The notes: generated from the sequence alone by a model not told the origin. Positions 8,270 to 17,656 are shown, counted from the first letter of the stretch. The stretch is 64,000 nt of DNA from JBCCFC01 sp965213595 (GCA_965213595.1 CBDBZO010000006.1:3410001-3474000), one strand, 5' to 3'. Program-made: numbers and translations.

Positions 8270-9835
8270 CTACGCCCCCGCCCCCACGCTCGCCGCGACC
8301 AAGTTCCCCTTTGTCAGCGACTCGCCGCGCAGCTCCGCCCGCACGCGACCGTCGTGCAGCACGAGCACGCGGTCACACAACTGCAACAACTCATCGTCGT
8401 CGCTGCTGTAAAACAACACCGCCGTGCCCGCCGCCCGCAGCTCAACCAGCAGCCGGTAGAACTCAGCCTTCGCACCCACGTCGACCCCTTTCGTCGGGTC
8501 GTCGAGCAGGAGCAGCTTGGGATCGCGCAGCAGCCACTTGCCGAGCACCACCTTCTGCGCGTTGCCGCCGCTGAGGCTGCTTACGGGCAGGTGCAGCCCG
8601 CCCATCACCAACTGCAAATCCGCAACCACGCGATTCGCCTCGTCCCGCGCGCGGCCTATTCGCAGCGGCAATCCAAAGCGCGACCACGACGGCAGGTGCA
8701 AATTCTCCAGAATCGAGCGCGACAGCAACAGCCCCTGCGACGCGCGGTCACCGGGCACGTAGGCCACGCTCGCCCGCATCGCCGCGCGCGGGTGCGAAAA
8801 TTTCACAGCCTCGCCCGCCAGTTTGATCTCGCCCTCGGACGCAATCGCGCCAAAGAGCGCCAGCAATAATTCCTCCTGCCCCTGCCCGCGTAGCCCGCCC
8901 AGGCCAAGCAGCTCTCCATCCCGCAGCGTCAAGTCCACGCCGTCCAGCAGCCCCGCCCGCAAACTTTGCACGTGCAGACGCAAGGGTGACGCTGTCGTCT
9001 CATCGGCCACCGCGAGCGCACCGGATTGCGGCGGCGGGGCCTCCGCCACCGAGTCGCTGGTCGACGTTCCGGGTGATCCCGCCGCCAGCTCTGTCGGCGA
9101 CGCCTCGCCGATCATCTGCCGCACCAGCTCCGCCTCGCTCGTCTCGTCCACATCCACGCTGGCGACGGTGCGTCCGCTGCGCAAAACGCTGGCGCGGTCG
9201 GCGACGCGGAAAATTTCCTCCATGCGGTGCGAGACGAAGACAATCGCCAGGCCGTCGTCTTTCCAGCGCCCCACGAGGTCAAACAAGCGATCCACCTGCT
9301 GCGAATCGAGGCTGGCCGTCGCCTCGTCCAAAATCACCAGCCGCGGCTGGCGGCTGATGGCCTTAATAATTTCCACGATTTGCCGTTCATCCGGCGGCAG
9401 GTCTGCCACGAGCGCATCCGGCGTGAGCGAGGATTGCACTGTGCCCGCAAAGAGGTCGAGCAGCGCCTGCGTTTCCGAGCGCGTCCGCCGCGTGTCGACG
9501 CGGCCCAGTCGCAGCGGCTCGTGACCCAGCCAGACGTTCTCCGCCACCGTCATATCCGGCATAAGGCTCAACTCCTGGTAGACCGCCGTGATGCCCAGCC
9601 GCCGCGCCTCCAGCGGCGAACGAAAGTCGACGGTCGCGCCGTCCACGTGCAGCCTCCCCCCATCCGGCGCGACCACGCCGGTGATGATTTTGCCCAGCGT
9701 GCTCTTGCCGCTGCCGTTGGCCCCCAGCAGCGCCACGACTTCCCCCCCACGCACGTCCAGGTCGCCGTCGACCAGCGCCGTGACACCGCCGTAGTGTTTT
9801 TCGATATTCTGGGCGGAGAGGGAGATATTACTCAT
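8270..9835 (-). CDS. Sugar ABC transporter ATP-binding protein (RbsA/MglA/XylG type, two ABC domains)
   Basis: 521 residues, ATG at 9835. Domain 1 has Walker A GANGSGKST near residue 38 and Walker B RLVILDEATASLD near 158. Domain 2 lacks a normal Walker A (GLGGLRGQGQEE), as is usual for this family, but keeps the signature LSGGNAQKVVLGKWL near 435 and LLLLDDPTKGVDVG. It powers import of a monosaccharide-type substrate through the two permeases. The linker near residues 255-280 is enlarged and S/T/A-rich. It is the first transporter gene after the HD-domain gene, which is ~300 bp upstream beyond a long palindrome. Confidence 0.95.
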   Translation of the reverse strand: MSNISLSAQNIEKHYGGVTALVDGDLDVRGGEVVALLGANGSGKSTLGKIITGVVAPDGGRLHVDGATVDFRSPLEARRLGITAVYQELSLMPDMTVAENVWLGHEPLRLGRVDTRRTRSETQALLDLFAGTVQSSLTPDALVADLPPDERQIVEIIKAISRQPRLVILDEATASLDSQQVDRLFDLVGRWKDDGLAIVFVSHRMEEIFRVADRASVLRSGRTVASVDVDETSEAELVRQMIGEASPTELAAGSPGTSTSDSVAEAPPPQSGALAVADETTASPLRLHVQSLRAGLLDGVDLTLRDGELLGLGGLRGQGQEELLLALFGAIASEGEIKLAGEAVKFSHPRAAMRASVAYVPGDRASQGLLLSRSILENLHLPSWSRFGLPLRIGRARDEANRVVADLQLVMGGLHLPVSSLSGGNAQKVVLGKWLLRDPKLLLLDDPTKGVDVGAKAEFYRLLVELRAAGTAVLFYSSDDDELLQLCDRVLVLHDGRVRAELRGESLTKGNLVAASVGAGA

Positions 9836-9953
9836 GAAGAAGGCCGAGTGGCGCGGTCGGTTGAGCCGTCATTTCGAGCGAAGGAAGAAATCTTTCGGCG
9901 GCAGACCAACCGACTCCGTATTCATCCATCACGTTTGCCTCAGTTCGGGTTTT

Positions 9954-10066
9954 AATTTTTGGACACGGATGACACGGATAAACACGGATTTTCGAACAAA
10001 AATGACAGTGATTTCGTCATCGTGAATAGGAATCCGTGTGCGCAGCCCGTGTTTATCCGTGTCCAA
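9954..10066. repeat. Long palindrome built of ACACGGAT direct repeats
   Basis: Left arm 9954-9991 (TTTTTGGACACGGATGACAC...) and right arm 10030-10066 (AATCCGTGTG...GTTTATCCGTGTCC) are inverted. Each arm is made of short direct repeats of ACACGGAT. It lies between the HD-domain gene and the ATPase. The rest of 9836-10136 holds a half copy of the GTCATTTCGAGCG motif (near 9870) and no gene. Confidence 0.8.
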
Positions 10067-10136
10067 TTCTTTCTCTGGATTCAGCTTGTTTCGTCAACGG
10101 CAACCAGATTTTTTCCCATCTTGTCAAAGCGACAGA

Positions 10137-10730
10137 TCAGCTTTGTTCCGCATTCCGCTGCGTCTCCGCATCCACAATCATCCGAAGTGCGGCGACGAGC
10201 GGCACGGCGTCCGTAAATTTCTTGCCGTACTCCAAATTAAACGCGTAATCAAACTCCGGCGGATTATCGCCCTGGTTGTGCTGCATCAGCGTCTCCAGCT
10301 TATCCAGCGCCTTAGCGACCTGCGCCTCCGGCGACGCCGCCGCCTCGTACTCATTCCACAGCGCGACGATGTCATCCCGAAGCGCATCCGGCAGCGGGGC
10401 CAGCAGCGTCAGCAAATCGCGACGCTCCTGCTCGGCCTTGGGTGCGTTGGCATCTTGGTGAATCGCCGGGATGTCGCCGCCGATGGCCTCGCCCAGATCG
10501 TGGACAAGGCAAAGCTTGAGCAGCCGATGCGCATTCACGTTGGGGAAGTGATCGGCCAGCACCAACGCCATCAAACAAAGCCGCCACGTGTGCGACGCCG
10601 TGCTCTCCCGCTCGCCAGCCGATGTCCACGACGTGCGCAGGACGGTTTTCAGCCGCTCGGCTTCGCGCAGGAAGCCGAGGATGCCGAGGAGGTCGTCGGT
10701 GAGCGGGGGGTATTGTTCTGCGTCGTTCAT
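10137..10730 (-). CDS. HD-domain 5'-nucleotidase-like protein (YfbR/HDDC2 family)
   Basis: 197 residues from the ATG at 10730, which overlaps the upstream methyltransferase stop by 4 bp and is preferred over longer in-frame extensions. Metal-binding HD motif: HTWRLCLMALVLAD near residue 47 gives the first His, CLVHDLGEAIGGDIPA near 76 the HD pair, and ALDKLETLMQH near 143 the last Asp. Family members dephosphorylate deoxynucleoside monophosphates. Its tie to sugar catabolism is not obvious; it probably forms an accessory two-gene unit with the methyltransferase. Confidence 0.85.
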   Translation of the reverse strand: MNDAEQYPPLTDDLLGILGFLREAERLKTVLRTSWTSAGERESTASHTWRLCLMALVLADHFPNVNAHRLLKLCLVHDLGEAIGGDIPAIHQDANAPKAEQERRDLLTLLAPLPDALRDDIVALWNEYEAAASPEAQVAKALDKLETLMQHNQGDNPPEFDYAFNLEYGKKFTDAVPLVAALRMIVDAETQRNAEQS

Positions 10731-11482
10731 CGTTTTTGCACAATCAACAGCCCGCGATGCTCGTTCGTCTCGATGCCGCGCTCGGTTCGCGCCGTTTCCA
10801 AAATTTTGTTGATGTACTGCCAGTGGTTTTCCAACTCGATTTTCTCCGGCCAAGGCACGGACAGCATCCAGAACAAGAACGACTCGACATCCAGAAACCA
10901 GTACGGCACGTCGTTCTCCGCCTGGGCGAGGATGTGACAGCCGTGCCGTCGAAACTCGTCGGCCAATTCATCTACGGGTTGCCACCAGTCCGGCCCAAAG
11001 CTGGCGGGCGTCCAGCCAAAGGCGTGGAGAAAATTGAGCGAACTGCGCTGGCCGATCTGCTGCGAGATGAAGTAGCCACCCGATCGCAGCACGCGGACAA
11101 CTTCGCTGGGATTGACCTTTGAATGTCGATTCAACACCACATTGAATTCTGTGTCTCCAAAGTCCAGCGTACTGTTGTCCATCTGCCGCAGCAAGACATT
11201 CGTGACCGCGCTGTCGGCCAAATTGCGTCGGGCCGTTTCAATCATCTTGGCGCTGTGGTCGATGCCGACGCCTTCGCTAAAATAGCGAGCCAGCGACAGA
11301 AATATCTCGCCACCGCCCGTGCCCAAATCCAGCACGCGATCCGTCGGCTGGAGGTATTGGCGCACGACTTCCATGTAGCTCCAGAGCAAAGGCCCACGTC
11401 CTTCACGCACGCGTGAAAAATCCCAGCCCTCCAGCGGACCGACCTTTTCGGCGATTTGTTTTAGTTCAGCCAAATTACACAT
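10727..11482 (-). CDS. Class I SAM-dependent methyltransferase
   Basis: 251 residues from ATG at 11482 (a TTG two codons earlier is less likely). Motif I VLDLGTGGGEIFLSLA near residue 50 binds S-adenosylmethionine; GVGIDHSAKMIETARRN follows as the acidic-loop region. The C-terminal half, with YFISQQIG and a WQPVDELADEF segment, resembles small-molecule methyltransferases of the Methyltransf_11 type. Translationally coupled to the HD-domain gene. Substrate unknown. Confidence 0.88.
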   Translation of the reverse strand: MCNLAELKQIAEKVGPLEGWDFSRVREGRGPLLWSYMEVVRQYLQPTDRVLDLGTGGGEIFLSLARYFSEGVGIDHSAKMIETARRNLADSAVTNVLLRQMDNSTLDFGDTEFNVVLNRHSKVNPSEVVRVLRSGGYFISQQIGQRSSLNFLHAFGWTPASFGPDWWQPVDELADEFRRHGCHILAQAENDVPYWFLDVESFLFWMLSVPWPEKIELENHWQYINKILETARTERGIETNEHRGLLIVQKR

Positions 11483-11598
11483 ACACAATTCCGGCTAGAC
11501 TTGCTGTCTTCGTCGGCCCGTTCGCACGTGGGCGTGCTCACTCCTCAATTAACTCTCTGTGGAGCTCTGTGCTTTCTCTGTGCGCTCTGTGTCCCGCC

Positions 11599-12633
11599 TT
11601 ATTCAGCCGGCGTCAGCAGCGTCTTGACTCCGCGCTTTTCCTCGAACACCGCAAAGGCATCTTCCCACTCAGTAATATCAAAGCGGTGGGTGATCAGCGG
11701 CTTGGTCTGCACCGTGCCATCCGCGAGCAGGCGCAGGGCGCGGCGCCAGGCCGAGGGCACGCTGGCGTTGCTGCCGGTGACGGTCAACTCCTTGTAGCAG
11801 ACCTGATCTAAATCCCAGGCCACGGGTTTCCCAAAGAGCCCAATCTGCACGTAGCGACCGCCTCTCCGCACGAGGTCGAGCAGCTGCTGGGCCGCTGGCC
11901 CCGCGCCGGAGCATTCGAGCACCACGTCCGCACCGAGGCCCTCGTCGCTCAGCTCGGCGACCAGCTTGGCGGCATTGTCCTGCTGCACGTTGAGCGTGTG
12001 ATCCGCGCCGAGTTCACTTGCGAGCTGGAGGCGGTGCTCGTCCGCGTCCGTGCCCAGCACGACAACCGTCGCGCCCGCGGCTTTGGCGACCTGTAGCGTG
12101 AGCAGGCCAATCGCGCCCGGCCCGGCGATCACGGCCACGTCGCCCGGCTGCACGGCGCGCGCGTCGAGCACGCCGTGGACGACGCAGGCCAGCGGCTCGG
12201 TCAGCGCGCCCGCCTCGAAGTCGACGTTGTCGGGCAGCGGATGCACGTTCTGCGCGGGCACGACCACGTACTCGGTGAAGCCGCCGTGGACCGCCGAGCC
12301 AATCGAGCGCCGCTGCAGGCACAAATTCTCGCGCCCGTCGCGGCAGTAGCGACAGTCGCCGCAGGTGGAGAAGTAGGTCTCGGTCGTCACGCGCGCGCCG
12401 GGCGTCACGTCGACCACGCCCGCGCCCACCGCCGCCACCTCGCCCGCCACCTCGTGGCCCATCACCACCGGCGGCTGCGTCTTGAATTCGTCCTGGTAGA
12501 TGTGCCAATCCGTGCCGCAGATGCCCGCCGCGCGCACGCGAATCTTTACCTGCCCGGCGGCGGGCTGCGGCTCGTCAATGTCGCCGACGCCGACGTGGCC
12601 GACGCCGGGGGCGAGTTTCATCAAGGCTTTCAT
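11599..12633 (-). CDS. Zinc-dependent medium-chain alcohol/polyol dehydrogenase
   Basis: 344 residues, ATG at 12633. Catalytic zinc ligands are C39 (GICGTDWH), H60 and E61 (GHEVAGEV). The structural-zinc lobe CGDCRYCRDGRENLC carries four cysteines near residues 91-105. A Rossmann motif GPGAIGLLTLQVAKAAGA follows near 170. The family (sorbitol, threonine, butanediol dehydrogenases) oxidises secondary alcohols or polyols with NAD(P). In this cluster it likely acts on the imported sugar or derivative. Its start overlaps the GNAT stop by 4 bp. Confidence 0.93.
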   Translation of the reverse strand: MKALMKLAPGVGHVGVGDIDEPQPAAGQVKIRVRAAGICGTDWHIYQDEFKTQPPVVMGHEVAGEVAAVGAGVVDVTPGARVTTETYFSTCGDCRYCRDGRENLCLQRRSIGSAVHGGFTEYVVVPAQNVHPLPDNVDFEAGALTEPLACVVHGVLDARAVQPGDVAVIAGPGAIGLLTLQVAKAAGATVVVLGTDADEHRLQLASELGADHTLNVQQDNAAKLVAELSDEGLGADVVLECSGAGPAAQQLLDLVRRGGRYVQIGLFGKPVAWDLDQVCYKELTVTGSNASVPSAWRRALRLLADGTVQTKPLITHRFDITEWEDAFAVFEEKRGVKTLLTPAE

Positions 12634-13124
12634 GATAGCTCCAATCGCCAGTGGTTGCAGTGAAGCATGTCTCCGGCATATTCGAGTTCACATACTCCGG
12701 CATTTGAAAATCCCAACTTCCGACAAAGCGCATTGGAAGCGCCGTTTGTCACAGCGGGGAATGCGTGAATAACATCCCAGCGCTTCTCTGCGCGAGCTTT
12801 GGTAAGGAGCGCACGCACCGCTTTGGTTGCCAAACCTTGTCCCTGAAAAGCGGGCAGAATCATCCACCCAATCTCATTGATGGGAACACCTTGAAATTCG
12901 CTCTCCCAAATACAAACTTGACCGGCCGCCTCGCCGGACTCTGGATTTGGAACGACGTTAAAAATCCAGGCAGTGCCGTCCTTGACCGACTCAACATCGC
13001 GCCTAACTTTTTCTGGCAAGTTCTCCTTGGGTGCGGGGCCGCCCAACTCCGCCATCATTTGCGGGTCGCTGCGGAGGCTTTCATAGAGAGGGAGGTCGTC
13101 GAGCGTTATGCTACGGAGTTCCAT
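12630..13124 (-). CDS. GNAT-family N-acetyltransferase
   Basis: 164 residues. Acetyl-CoA motif A is visible as ILPAFQGQGLATKAVRALL near residues 88-106 (Q-x-x-G-x-A form), followed by AFPAVTNGASNALCRKLGF, the motif-B region typical of RimJ/RimL-like members. It lies 5 bp after the isomerase stop and overlaps the dehydrogenase start by 4 bp, so it belongs to the same operon. Acceptor unknown. Confidence 0.88.
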   Translation of the reverse strand: MELRSITLDDLPLYESLRSDPQMMAELGGPAPKENLPEKVRRDVESVKDGTAWIFNVVPNPESGEAAGQVCIWESEFQGVPINEIGWMILPAFQGQGLATKAVRALLTKARAEKRWDVIHAFPAVTNGASNALCRKLGFSNAGVCELEYAGDMLHCNHWRLELS

Positions 13125-13129
13125 GAGTT

Positions 13130-14032
13130 TTACACAAAGTGCCGCAAATAGCGGCTCGACTGCGCCAGCGCCCGCTTCCTGTCCGCCAGCGACCCCTCGT
13201 ACGTCCGATCCTCCACCTCGACACAGACCGGTCCCGTGTAGCCCACGTCGCTCAGAATCGAGAAGTAGCGCCCCCAGTCGACGTCGCCGAGGCCGGGGAG
13301 CTTGGGCGTGTGGTATTCGAGCGGCGTGGCGAGGATGCCGACTTCGTTGAGGCGGCGGCGATCCACTCTCGCATCCTTGGCGTGGACGTGGACGAGGCGG
13401 TCCGCGAACTCCCAGAGCGGCGCATAGGGGTCGATCTGCTGCCAGACGAGGTGCGATGGGTCGTAGTTCAGCCCGAAGTGATCGCTGGGGATGCGCTCAA
13501 ACATGCGCCGCCAGACGGCCGGGGAGATCGCGAGATTTTTGCCGCCCGGCCACTCGTCGCCCGTAAAGAGCATCGGGCAATTCTCGATGCCGACCTTCAC
13601 CCCCTTCGACTCCGCGTACTCGATTAGCGGCGGCCAGACTTCCTCGAAGCGCGCCCAGTTGTCGTCAATCGAGAGCGTGTGGTCGCGCCCGATAAAGGTC
13701 GTCATCACGTGGATGCCGAGCGCGGCGGAGGCGTCGATCACGCGCTGGAGGTGCTCGCTGTAGGTGCGGCGCTCCTCCGCGTCGCCGACGAGCGGGTTGG
13801 GGTAGTAGCCCAGCGAGGAAATGGTGACGCCGTGCTGCTGCACCAGCCCGTTGATTTCGCCGGCGTCAAAATCGGTGACGTCGATGTGGGTCACGCCCGC
13901 GTAGCGCCGCTCCGCCTTGCCCGGCGGCCAGCACATGACTTCGACGCAGTCGTAGCCACTTTCTTTGGCGAGGGCCAGCGTCTCCTCCAGCGAGAGGTCG
14001 GGGACGATGGCGCTGACGAAGCCGAGTTGCAT
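13130..14032 (-). CDS. Sugar phosphate isomerase/epimerase (xylose-isomerase-like TIM barrel)
   Basis: 300 residues, ATG at 14032 with AAAGGAGA upstream. AP_endonuc_2-type TIM barrel: SGYDCVEVMCW near residue 28, VGIENCPM near 148 (metal Glu), FGLNYDPSHLVW near 192 (metal Asp/His), HVHAKDARVDRRR near 218 and CVEVEDR near 273 (last metal Glu). Members isomerise or epimerise keto-sugars or dehydrate inosose. Co-directional with the Gfo/Idh/MocA gene upstream, giving the classic oxidise-then-isomerise pair. Confidence 0.92.
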   Translation of the reverse strand: MQLGFVSAIVPDLSLEETLALAKESGYDCVEVMCWPPGKAERRYAGVTHIDVTDFDAGEINGLVQQHGVTISSLGYYPNPLVGDAEERRTYSEHLQRVIDASAALGIHVMTTFIGRDHTLSIDDNWARFEEVWPPLIEYAESKGVKVGIENCPMLFTGDEWPGGKNLAISPAVWRRMFERIPSDHFGLNYDPSHLVWQQIDPYAPLWEFADRLVHVHAKDARVDRRRLNEVGILATPLEYHTPKLPGLGDVDWGRYFSILSDVGYTGPVCVEVEDRTYEGSLADRKRALAQSSRYLRHFV

Positions 14033-14067
14033 GTGGGATTCTCCTTTGATGATTCGAATGTTACCAA

Positions 14068-14157
14068 AATAGAACGCGGATGAGGCGGATTGGGCGGATG
14101 AAGACGGATTTTTTATCCGCTCAAATCCGCCTCATCCGCTCAATCCGCGTTCTATTC
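14068..14157. repeat. Long GCGGAT-type palindrome overlapping a stop codon
   Basis: Left arm 14068-14109 and right arm 14115-14157 are near-perfect inverted copies (about 40 bp, 5-nt loop) made of GCGGATGAG/GCGGATTGG repeats. The TAG stop of the upstream oxidoreductase (14152-14154) lies inside the right arm. It probably ends or stabilises that transcript. Confidence 0.85.
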
Positions 14158-15306
14158 TTGTTTTACCTCGATCCACCGCCGCTCACGATGGCTCCGCAAG
14201 ATCGCCTCGCTCAGGACGACCTCGTGATGGCCGTCCTCGAATGTGGGGAAGGGCTTGGGCTGGTCGAAATCGCCCGCGTCGAGGTAGGCGTAGATGGCTT
14301 TGTAGAGCTGCTTAAAGGTGTCCGGGAAGCCTTCGGCGTGTCCGCCGGGATAATCGGCGTGACGGGCCGCGCGCTCGCTCAGCAGCGACGGGTCCTTGAT
14401 CAGCAGCTCGTTGGGCCGATCGCGGTGGCCGATGACGAGTTCGTTGGGCCGCTCGCCGTTCCACGCCAGCGACGCCCCCGACCCGGCGATTTCAAAGCTC
14501 AACTCGTTCTTCTTGCCGGCGTGTACCTGCGAGACGTTCATCGTGCCCCTCGCGCCGCCCGCGTAGTGAAAAATCACCGCGCCGTAGTCGTCCGTCGTAA
14601 TCTCGACTTCGTCATATTCAATCGGCCCCTCCTGCCCCTTGCCGGAAAAGGTGGCGACCGCTTGGCGCGGCTGCTTGCGCGGCGAGACAAAGGTGGATAA
14701 ATCCGCCAGCAGCGACTCGACGCGCAGCCCGGTCAGAAAGCCAATCAGGTCCATCCAGTGGGTGCCGATGTCGCCGATGGCGCGCAGCTCACCGCCCGCG
14801 TCGGGCAGCAGGCGCCAGTTCCAGTCCGTATCGTAGAGCAGCCAATCCTGCTGGTAGGCCCCGCGAATGTGGTAGATGTCGCCGATGTCGCCCTGCTGGA
14901 TCAGGTCGCGCGCGTGGAGCAGAACGGGGTAGAAGCGAATGTTGTAGTTGACGGCGCTAACGAGGTGCGGCTTGCTCTGCGCCACCTCGACCAAGTCAGC
15001 CGTTTCGGTCAAATTCATGGCCAGCGGCTTCTCGCAGATCACGTGCTTGCCCGCCAGCAAAGCGCGCTTCGCCATCTCATGATGAAATTGGTTGGGCGTT
15101 GTGATGTGCACGGCGTCGACCGCGTCGTCGCTCAGCACGGCGTCGAAATCGGGGTAGCCGACGGCCAGCCCCAGCTGCTGCGCCGCCCGCTCGCTCTTTG
15201 TCGCGCTGGAGCCGAGAATGCCGCGCACGTGGAGGCCGAGCCGCCGCAGCGCTTCGGCGTGGACGGGGCCGATAAAGCCGGTTCCGACGATGGCGATAGA
15301 AGGCAT
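14152..15306 (-). CDS. Gfo/Idh/MocA-family NAD(P)-dependent oxidoreductase
   Basis: 384 residues, ATG at 15306. N-terminal Rossmann fold IAIVGTGFIGPVHAEALRR, then NQFHHEMAKRALLAGKHV and the catalytic-lysine motif CEKPLAMNLTE near residue 93; the C-terminal domain has YQQDWLLYDTDWNWR and GDIGTHWMDL. The family oxidises or reduces sugars and inositols at a hydroxyl carbon. First enzyme gene after the binding-protein gene, so presumably acts early on the imported substrate. The gene is intact, in contrast with the frameshifted paralogue at 2517-3718. Confidence 0.93.
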   Translation of the reverse strand: MPSIAIVGTGFIGPVHAEALRRLGLHVRGILGSSATKSERAAQQLGLAVGYPDFDAVLSDDAVDAVHITTPNQFHHEMAKRALLAGKHVICEKPLAMNLTETADLVEVAQSKPHLVSAVNYNIRFYPVLLHARDLIQQGDIGDIYHIRGAYQQDWLLYDTDWNWRLLPDAGGELRAIGDIGTHWMDLIGFLTGLRVESLLADLSTFVSPRKQPRQAVATFSGKGQEGPIEYDEVEITTDDYGAVIFHYAGGARGTMNVSQVHAGKKNELSFEIAGSGASLAWNGERPNELVIGHRDRPNELLIKDPSLLSERAARHADYPGGHAEGFPDTFKQLYKAIYAYLDAGDFDQPKPFPTFEDGHHEVVLSEAILRSHRERRWIEVKQE

Positions 15307-15346
15307 GAAGGGAATAATTTAGGTGGTTAACGAAGAATTTTGGTTA

Positions 15347-15458
15347 GCCCGTGATGCGTGATGCATGAACCGTAACTCTGCCCGATTGGTGTCACCCTGC
15401 AATATCCGGTAAGACCAACCTGCCCAACTACCAGTTCACGCATCACGCATCACGCCCT
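15347..15458. repeat. GTGATGCGTGA-type palindrome
   Basis: Left arm near 15347-15372 (CCGTGATGCGTGATGCATGA) and right arm 15431-15458 (CAGTTCACGCATCACGCATC...) are inverted. The binding-protein stop codon (15457-15459) touches the right arm. Related palindromes lie at 37809-37900 and 61877-61930. Confidence 0.75.
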
Positions 15459-16575
15459 ACTCCATAAACGCCGCCGCTTCCTCCTGTGAAATCATGCCGT
15501 CCAGCGTGTACGAAGCCGGCTCGTCCGCATACTCTTCGAGATTTTCGTCCAGCGTCTCCTGCGTGACCTCGAAGGGGATGGGCACGTAGAAGGTGTTTTC
15601 AAAGGGGCCGGCAAATTGCGACGCATCCGGCGTACCACCCTGCAAAATCTTCACGGCGACGCGCAGCCCGCTCACGCCCACGCCCGGCGGGTTGACGACG
15701 CCAATTGAGGTGAAGTTCTCATTCTCGCTGCTCGTTTCGTCCCACAGCTCCAGATAGCTCTTGCGCGCCTCGCCGCTGGAAACGGGGAAGGGATCGAGGT
15801 CAGCGGTGATCAGCGCGTTGAGCACGCCCGTCGCCATGCCGTCCTGCGTCCAGACGCCATCGACGTTGGGCACGGAGGCCAGCAAATCCGAAGCGACCTG
15901 CTGCCCGGTAGCTTGGTCCCACATGCCCGAATCGCGTCCCACGACGTTGAGGTCCGGGTACTCGTCGAGCACCTCCTGCACACCCTCCATGCGCGCCTCG
16001 TTGGCCGGGTGGCCCACAAAGCCCTCGATCAGCAGAATGTCCCCCTCGCCGCCGAGCTGCTCCGCCAGCCAGCGCGCGCTGATTTTGGCCCATTCCTTCT
16101 GGTCGATGGTCACGTTGATCACGCCCTCGGCGCTAACCTCCTGATCGACGGCGATGACGACGATGCCCTCGTCCACGGCCTCTTCCATCACGGCGTTCAG
16201 CCCATCCTGCGAGTTGGGGTTGACGATGATTGCATCGACGCCGCGGTTGATCAGATTCTGAATCTGCTGAATCTGCCCCTGCACGTCGACATCGGCGCTT
16301 TCGATGACCAGCTCCTCGGTCAACCCCTGCTCCATTAGTTCGGCGTTGGCCTCCTCCAGGTTGGCGATCATCTGCGTGCGCCACTCGCTGCCGACAAAGC
16401 CGTTGGAGACGCCGATGGTAAAGGGCGCACCCGCGGCCGCGGCGTCGCCCGATTCGCTGGTCGTCTCGCCAGCGTCGTCGCCAGCCGGCGCGGGTGCGGC
16501 GGTGCAGGCGACCACGAGCAACAGCAGGGCCAGCGTCAAAAACAAGGTCAAAGATCGTCTTGTGAGACGTTGCAT
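15457..16575 (-). CDS. Sugar ABC transporter substrate-binding lipoprotein
   Basis: 372 residues from the ATG at 16575. An ATG three codons upstream (16584) exists, but the Shine-Dalgarno GAAAGG abuts it and sits at ideal spacing (9 nt) from 16575. Signal peptide with lipobox LLLVVAC near residue 27, then a low-complexity A/G/E/S linker. The mature protein is a periplasmic-binding domain of the RbsB type (TIGVSNGFVGSEWR, IIVNPNSQDGLNAV, VIAVDQEV). It captures the sugar for the CUT2-like importer encoded downstream. First gene of the minus-strand cluster, divergent from the SIS gene. Confidence 0.92.
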   Translation of the reverse strand: MQRLTRRSLTLFLTLALLLLVVACTAAPAPAGDDAGETTSESGDAAAAGAPFTIGVSNGFVGSEWRTQMIANLEEANAELMEQGLTEELVIESADVDVQGQIQQIQNLINRGVDAIIVNPNSQDGLNAVMEEAVDEGIVVIAVDQEVSAEGVINVTIDQKEWAKISARWLAEQLGGEGDILLIEGFVGHPANEARMEGVQEVLDEYPDLNVVGRDSGMWDQATGQQVASDLLASVPNVDGVWTQDGMATGVLNALITADLDPFPVSSGEARKSYLELWDETSSENENFTSIGVVNPPGVGVSGLRVAVKILQGGTPDASQFAGPFENTFYVPIPFEVTQETLDENLEEYADEPASYTLDGMISQEEAAAFME

Positions 16576-16664
16576 AATTTGCATCCTTTCTGGTCGATGA
16601 GTAATCTGGGGGAAGTTGTACAGGCCAATGCTACATCACGCACGAAAAGTGTGCAACAAAGAAA

Positions 16665-16807
16665 TTAACGCGGAGACGCCAAAGCGCAAGGGAGAGTCTT
16701 GTGGATTTTCTTGATTGCACGATGATTGTCAGCGCTGCGCACGACAATCCATGGAAACAGCACAATCAACGAACTAACTCCTTTGCGTCTTTGCGCCTCC
16801 GCGTTAA
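16665..16807. repeat. CGCAAAG-type palindrome in the divergent control region
   Basis: Left arm 16665-16692 (TTAACGCGGAGACGCCAAAG...) and right arm 16778-16807 (...CTTTGCGCCTCCGCGTTAA) are inverted. Within the loop is a second inverted pair GATTGTC/GACAATC around 16726-16750. The gap 16576-16856 separates divergent operons, so promoters and possibly an operator lie here; I see no clear -35/-10 pair. Confidence 0.7.
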
Positions 16808-16856
16808 AATTTATGTTTGTTCAAGATCACTTCTCAAGTCCCATTGGAGTTAGTTT

Positions 16857-17651
16857 ATGGACGCCGCCGCCTCGTATTTCGACGCCGCACAAGCTATTCT
16901 CGCCCAAATCCGCGACACGCAGCTGGACGCCATCCGCCAGGCCGCCGATATTTGCGCCAATTCTATTGCGGGCGATGGGCTGGTGCATCTCTTTGCCACC
17001 GGCCACTCGCGCATCTTTGTCGAGGAGATGTTTCCGCGCTACGGCAGCTTCCCCGGCTTTCATCCCGTCGTCGAGCTTTCATTGACGAACCACACGCAGG
17101 TCGTGGGCGCGAACGGGCAGCGGCAGGCGATTTTCCTCGAGCGCGTCGAGGGCTTGGGGCAGGTGATTTTGCGCAACTTCACGCTGCGCCCACCGGACAG
17201 CTTCCTCATCTTCTCCAACAGCGGCGTCAACGCCACCGTGATCGACGTGGCGCTGGAGGCCAGGCGACAGGGCCTACCCGTGATCGCCGTCACCTCGCGC
17301 GCCCACAGCCTGGCGGGCACGCCGGGCCACAGCAGCGGCCAGCGCCTGCTCGACGTGGCCGACGTCGTCATCGACAACTGCTGCCCCGTCGGCGACGCGC
17401 TGGTGACGCTCGACGGCCTCGAAACACCTGTCGGCCCCGGCTCGACCATCGGCGGCGCGGCGATTACGAATGCTATCAAGGTCGAGGTGGCCCAGCGCCT
17501 CATCGCGCGCGACGCCATGCCGCCCGTCATCACCAGCGGCTCGCTGGTCGGCGCCGAGGAGTCGGCGCGCTTGTTTGATGCAGCCTATGATGAATATCGG
17601 TCGCGGCTGCCGCGGATCTATGGCGGCCAACAGCCAACAGCCAACAGCTAA
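16857..17651 (+). CDS. SIS-domain sugar isomerase-like protein (UPF0309 type)
   Basis: 264 residues, ATG at 16857. SIS fold with FATGHSRIFVEEMFPRYG near residue 45 and FSNSGVNATVIDVALEAR near 120, matching UPF0309 phosphosugar-binding proteins; PVGPGSTIGGAAITNAI near 190 is also family-typical. Expected to bind or isomerise a phosphorylated (amino)sugar in the cytoplasm. It starts the plus-strand operon divergent from the sugar importer and is followed 5 bp later by the shikimate-dehydrogenase-like gene. Confidence 0.88.
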   Translation: MDAAASYFDAAQAILAQIRDTQLDAIRQAADICANSIAGDGLVHLFATGHSRIFVEEMFPRYGSFPGFHPVVELSLTNHTQVVGANGQRQAIFLERVEGLGQVILRNFTLRPPDSFLIFSNSGVNATVIDVALEARRQGLPVIAVTSRAHSLAGTPGHSSGQRLLDVADVVIDNCCPVGDALVTLDGLETPVGPGSTIGGAAITNAIKVEVAQRLIARDAMPPVITSGSLVGAEESARLFDAAYDEYRSRLPRIYGGQQPTANS

Positions 17652-17656
17652 CCGCC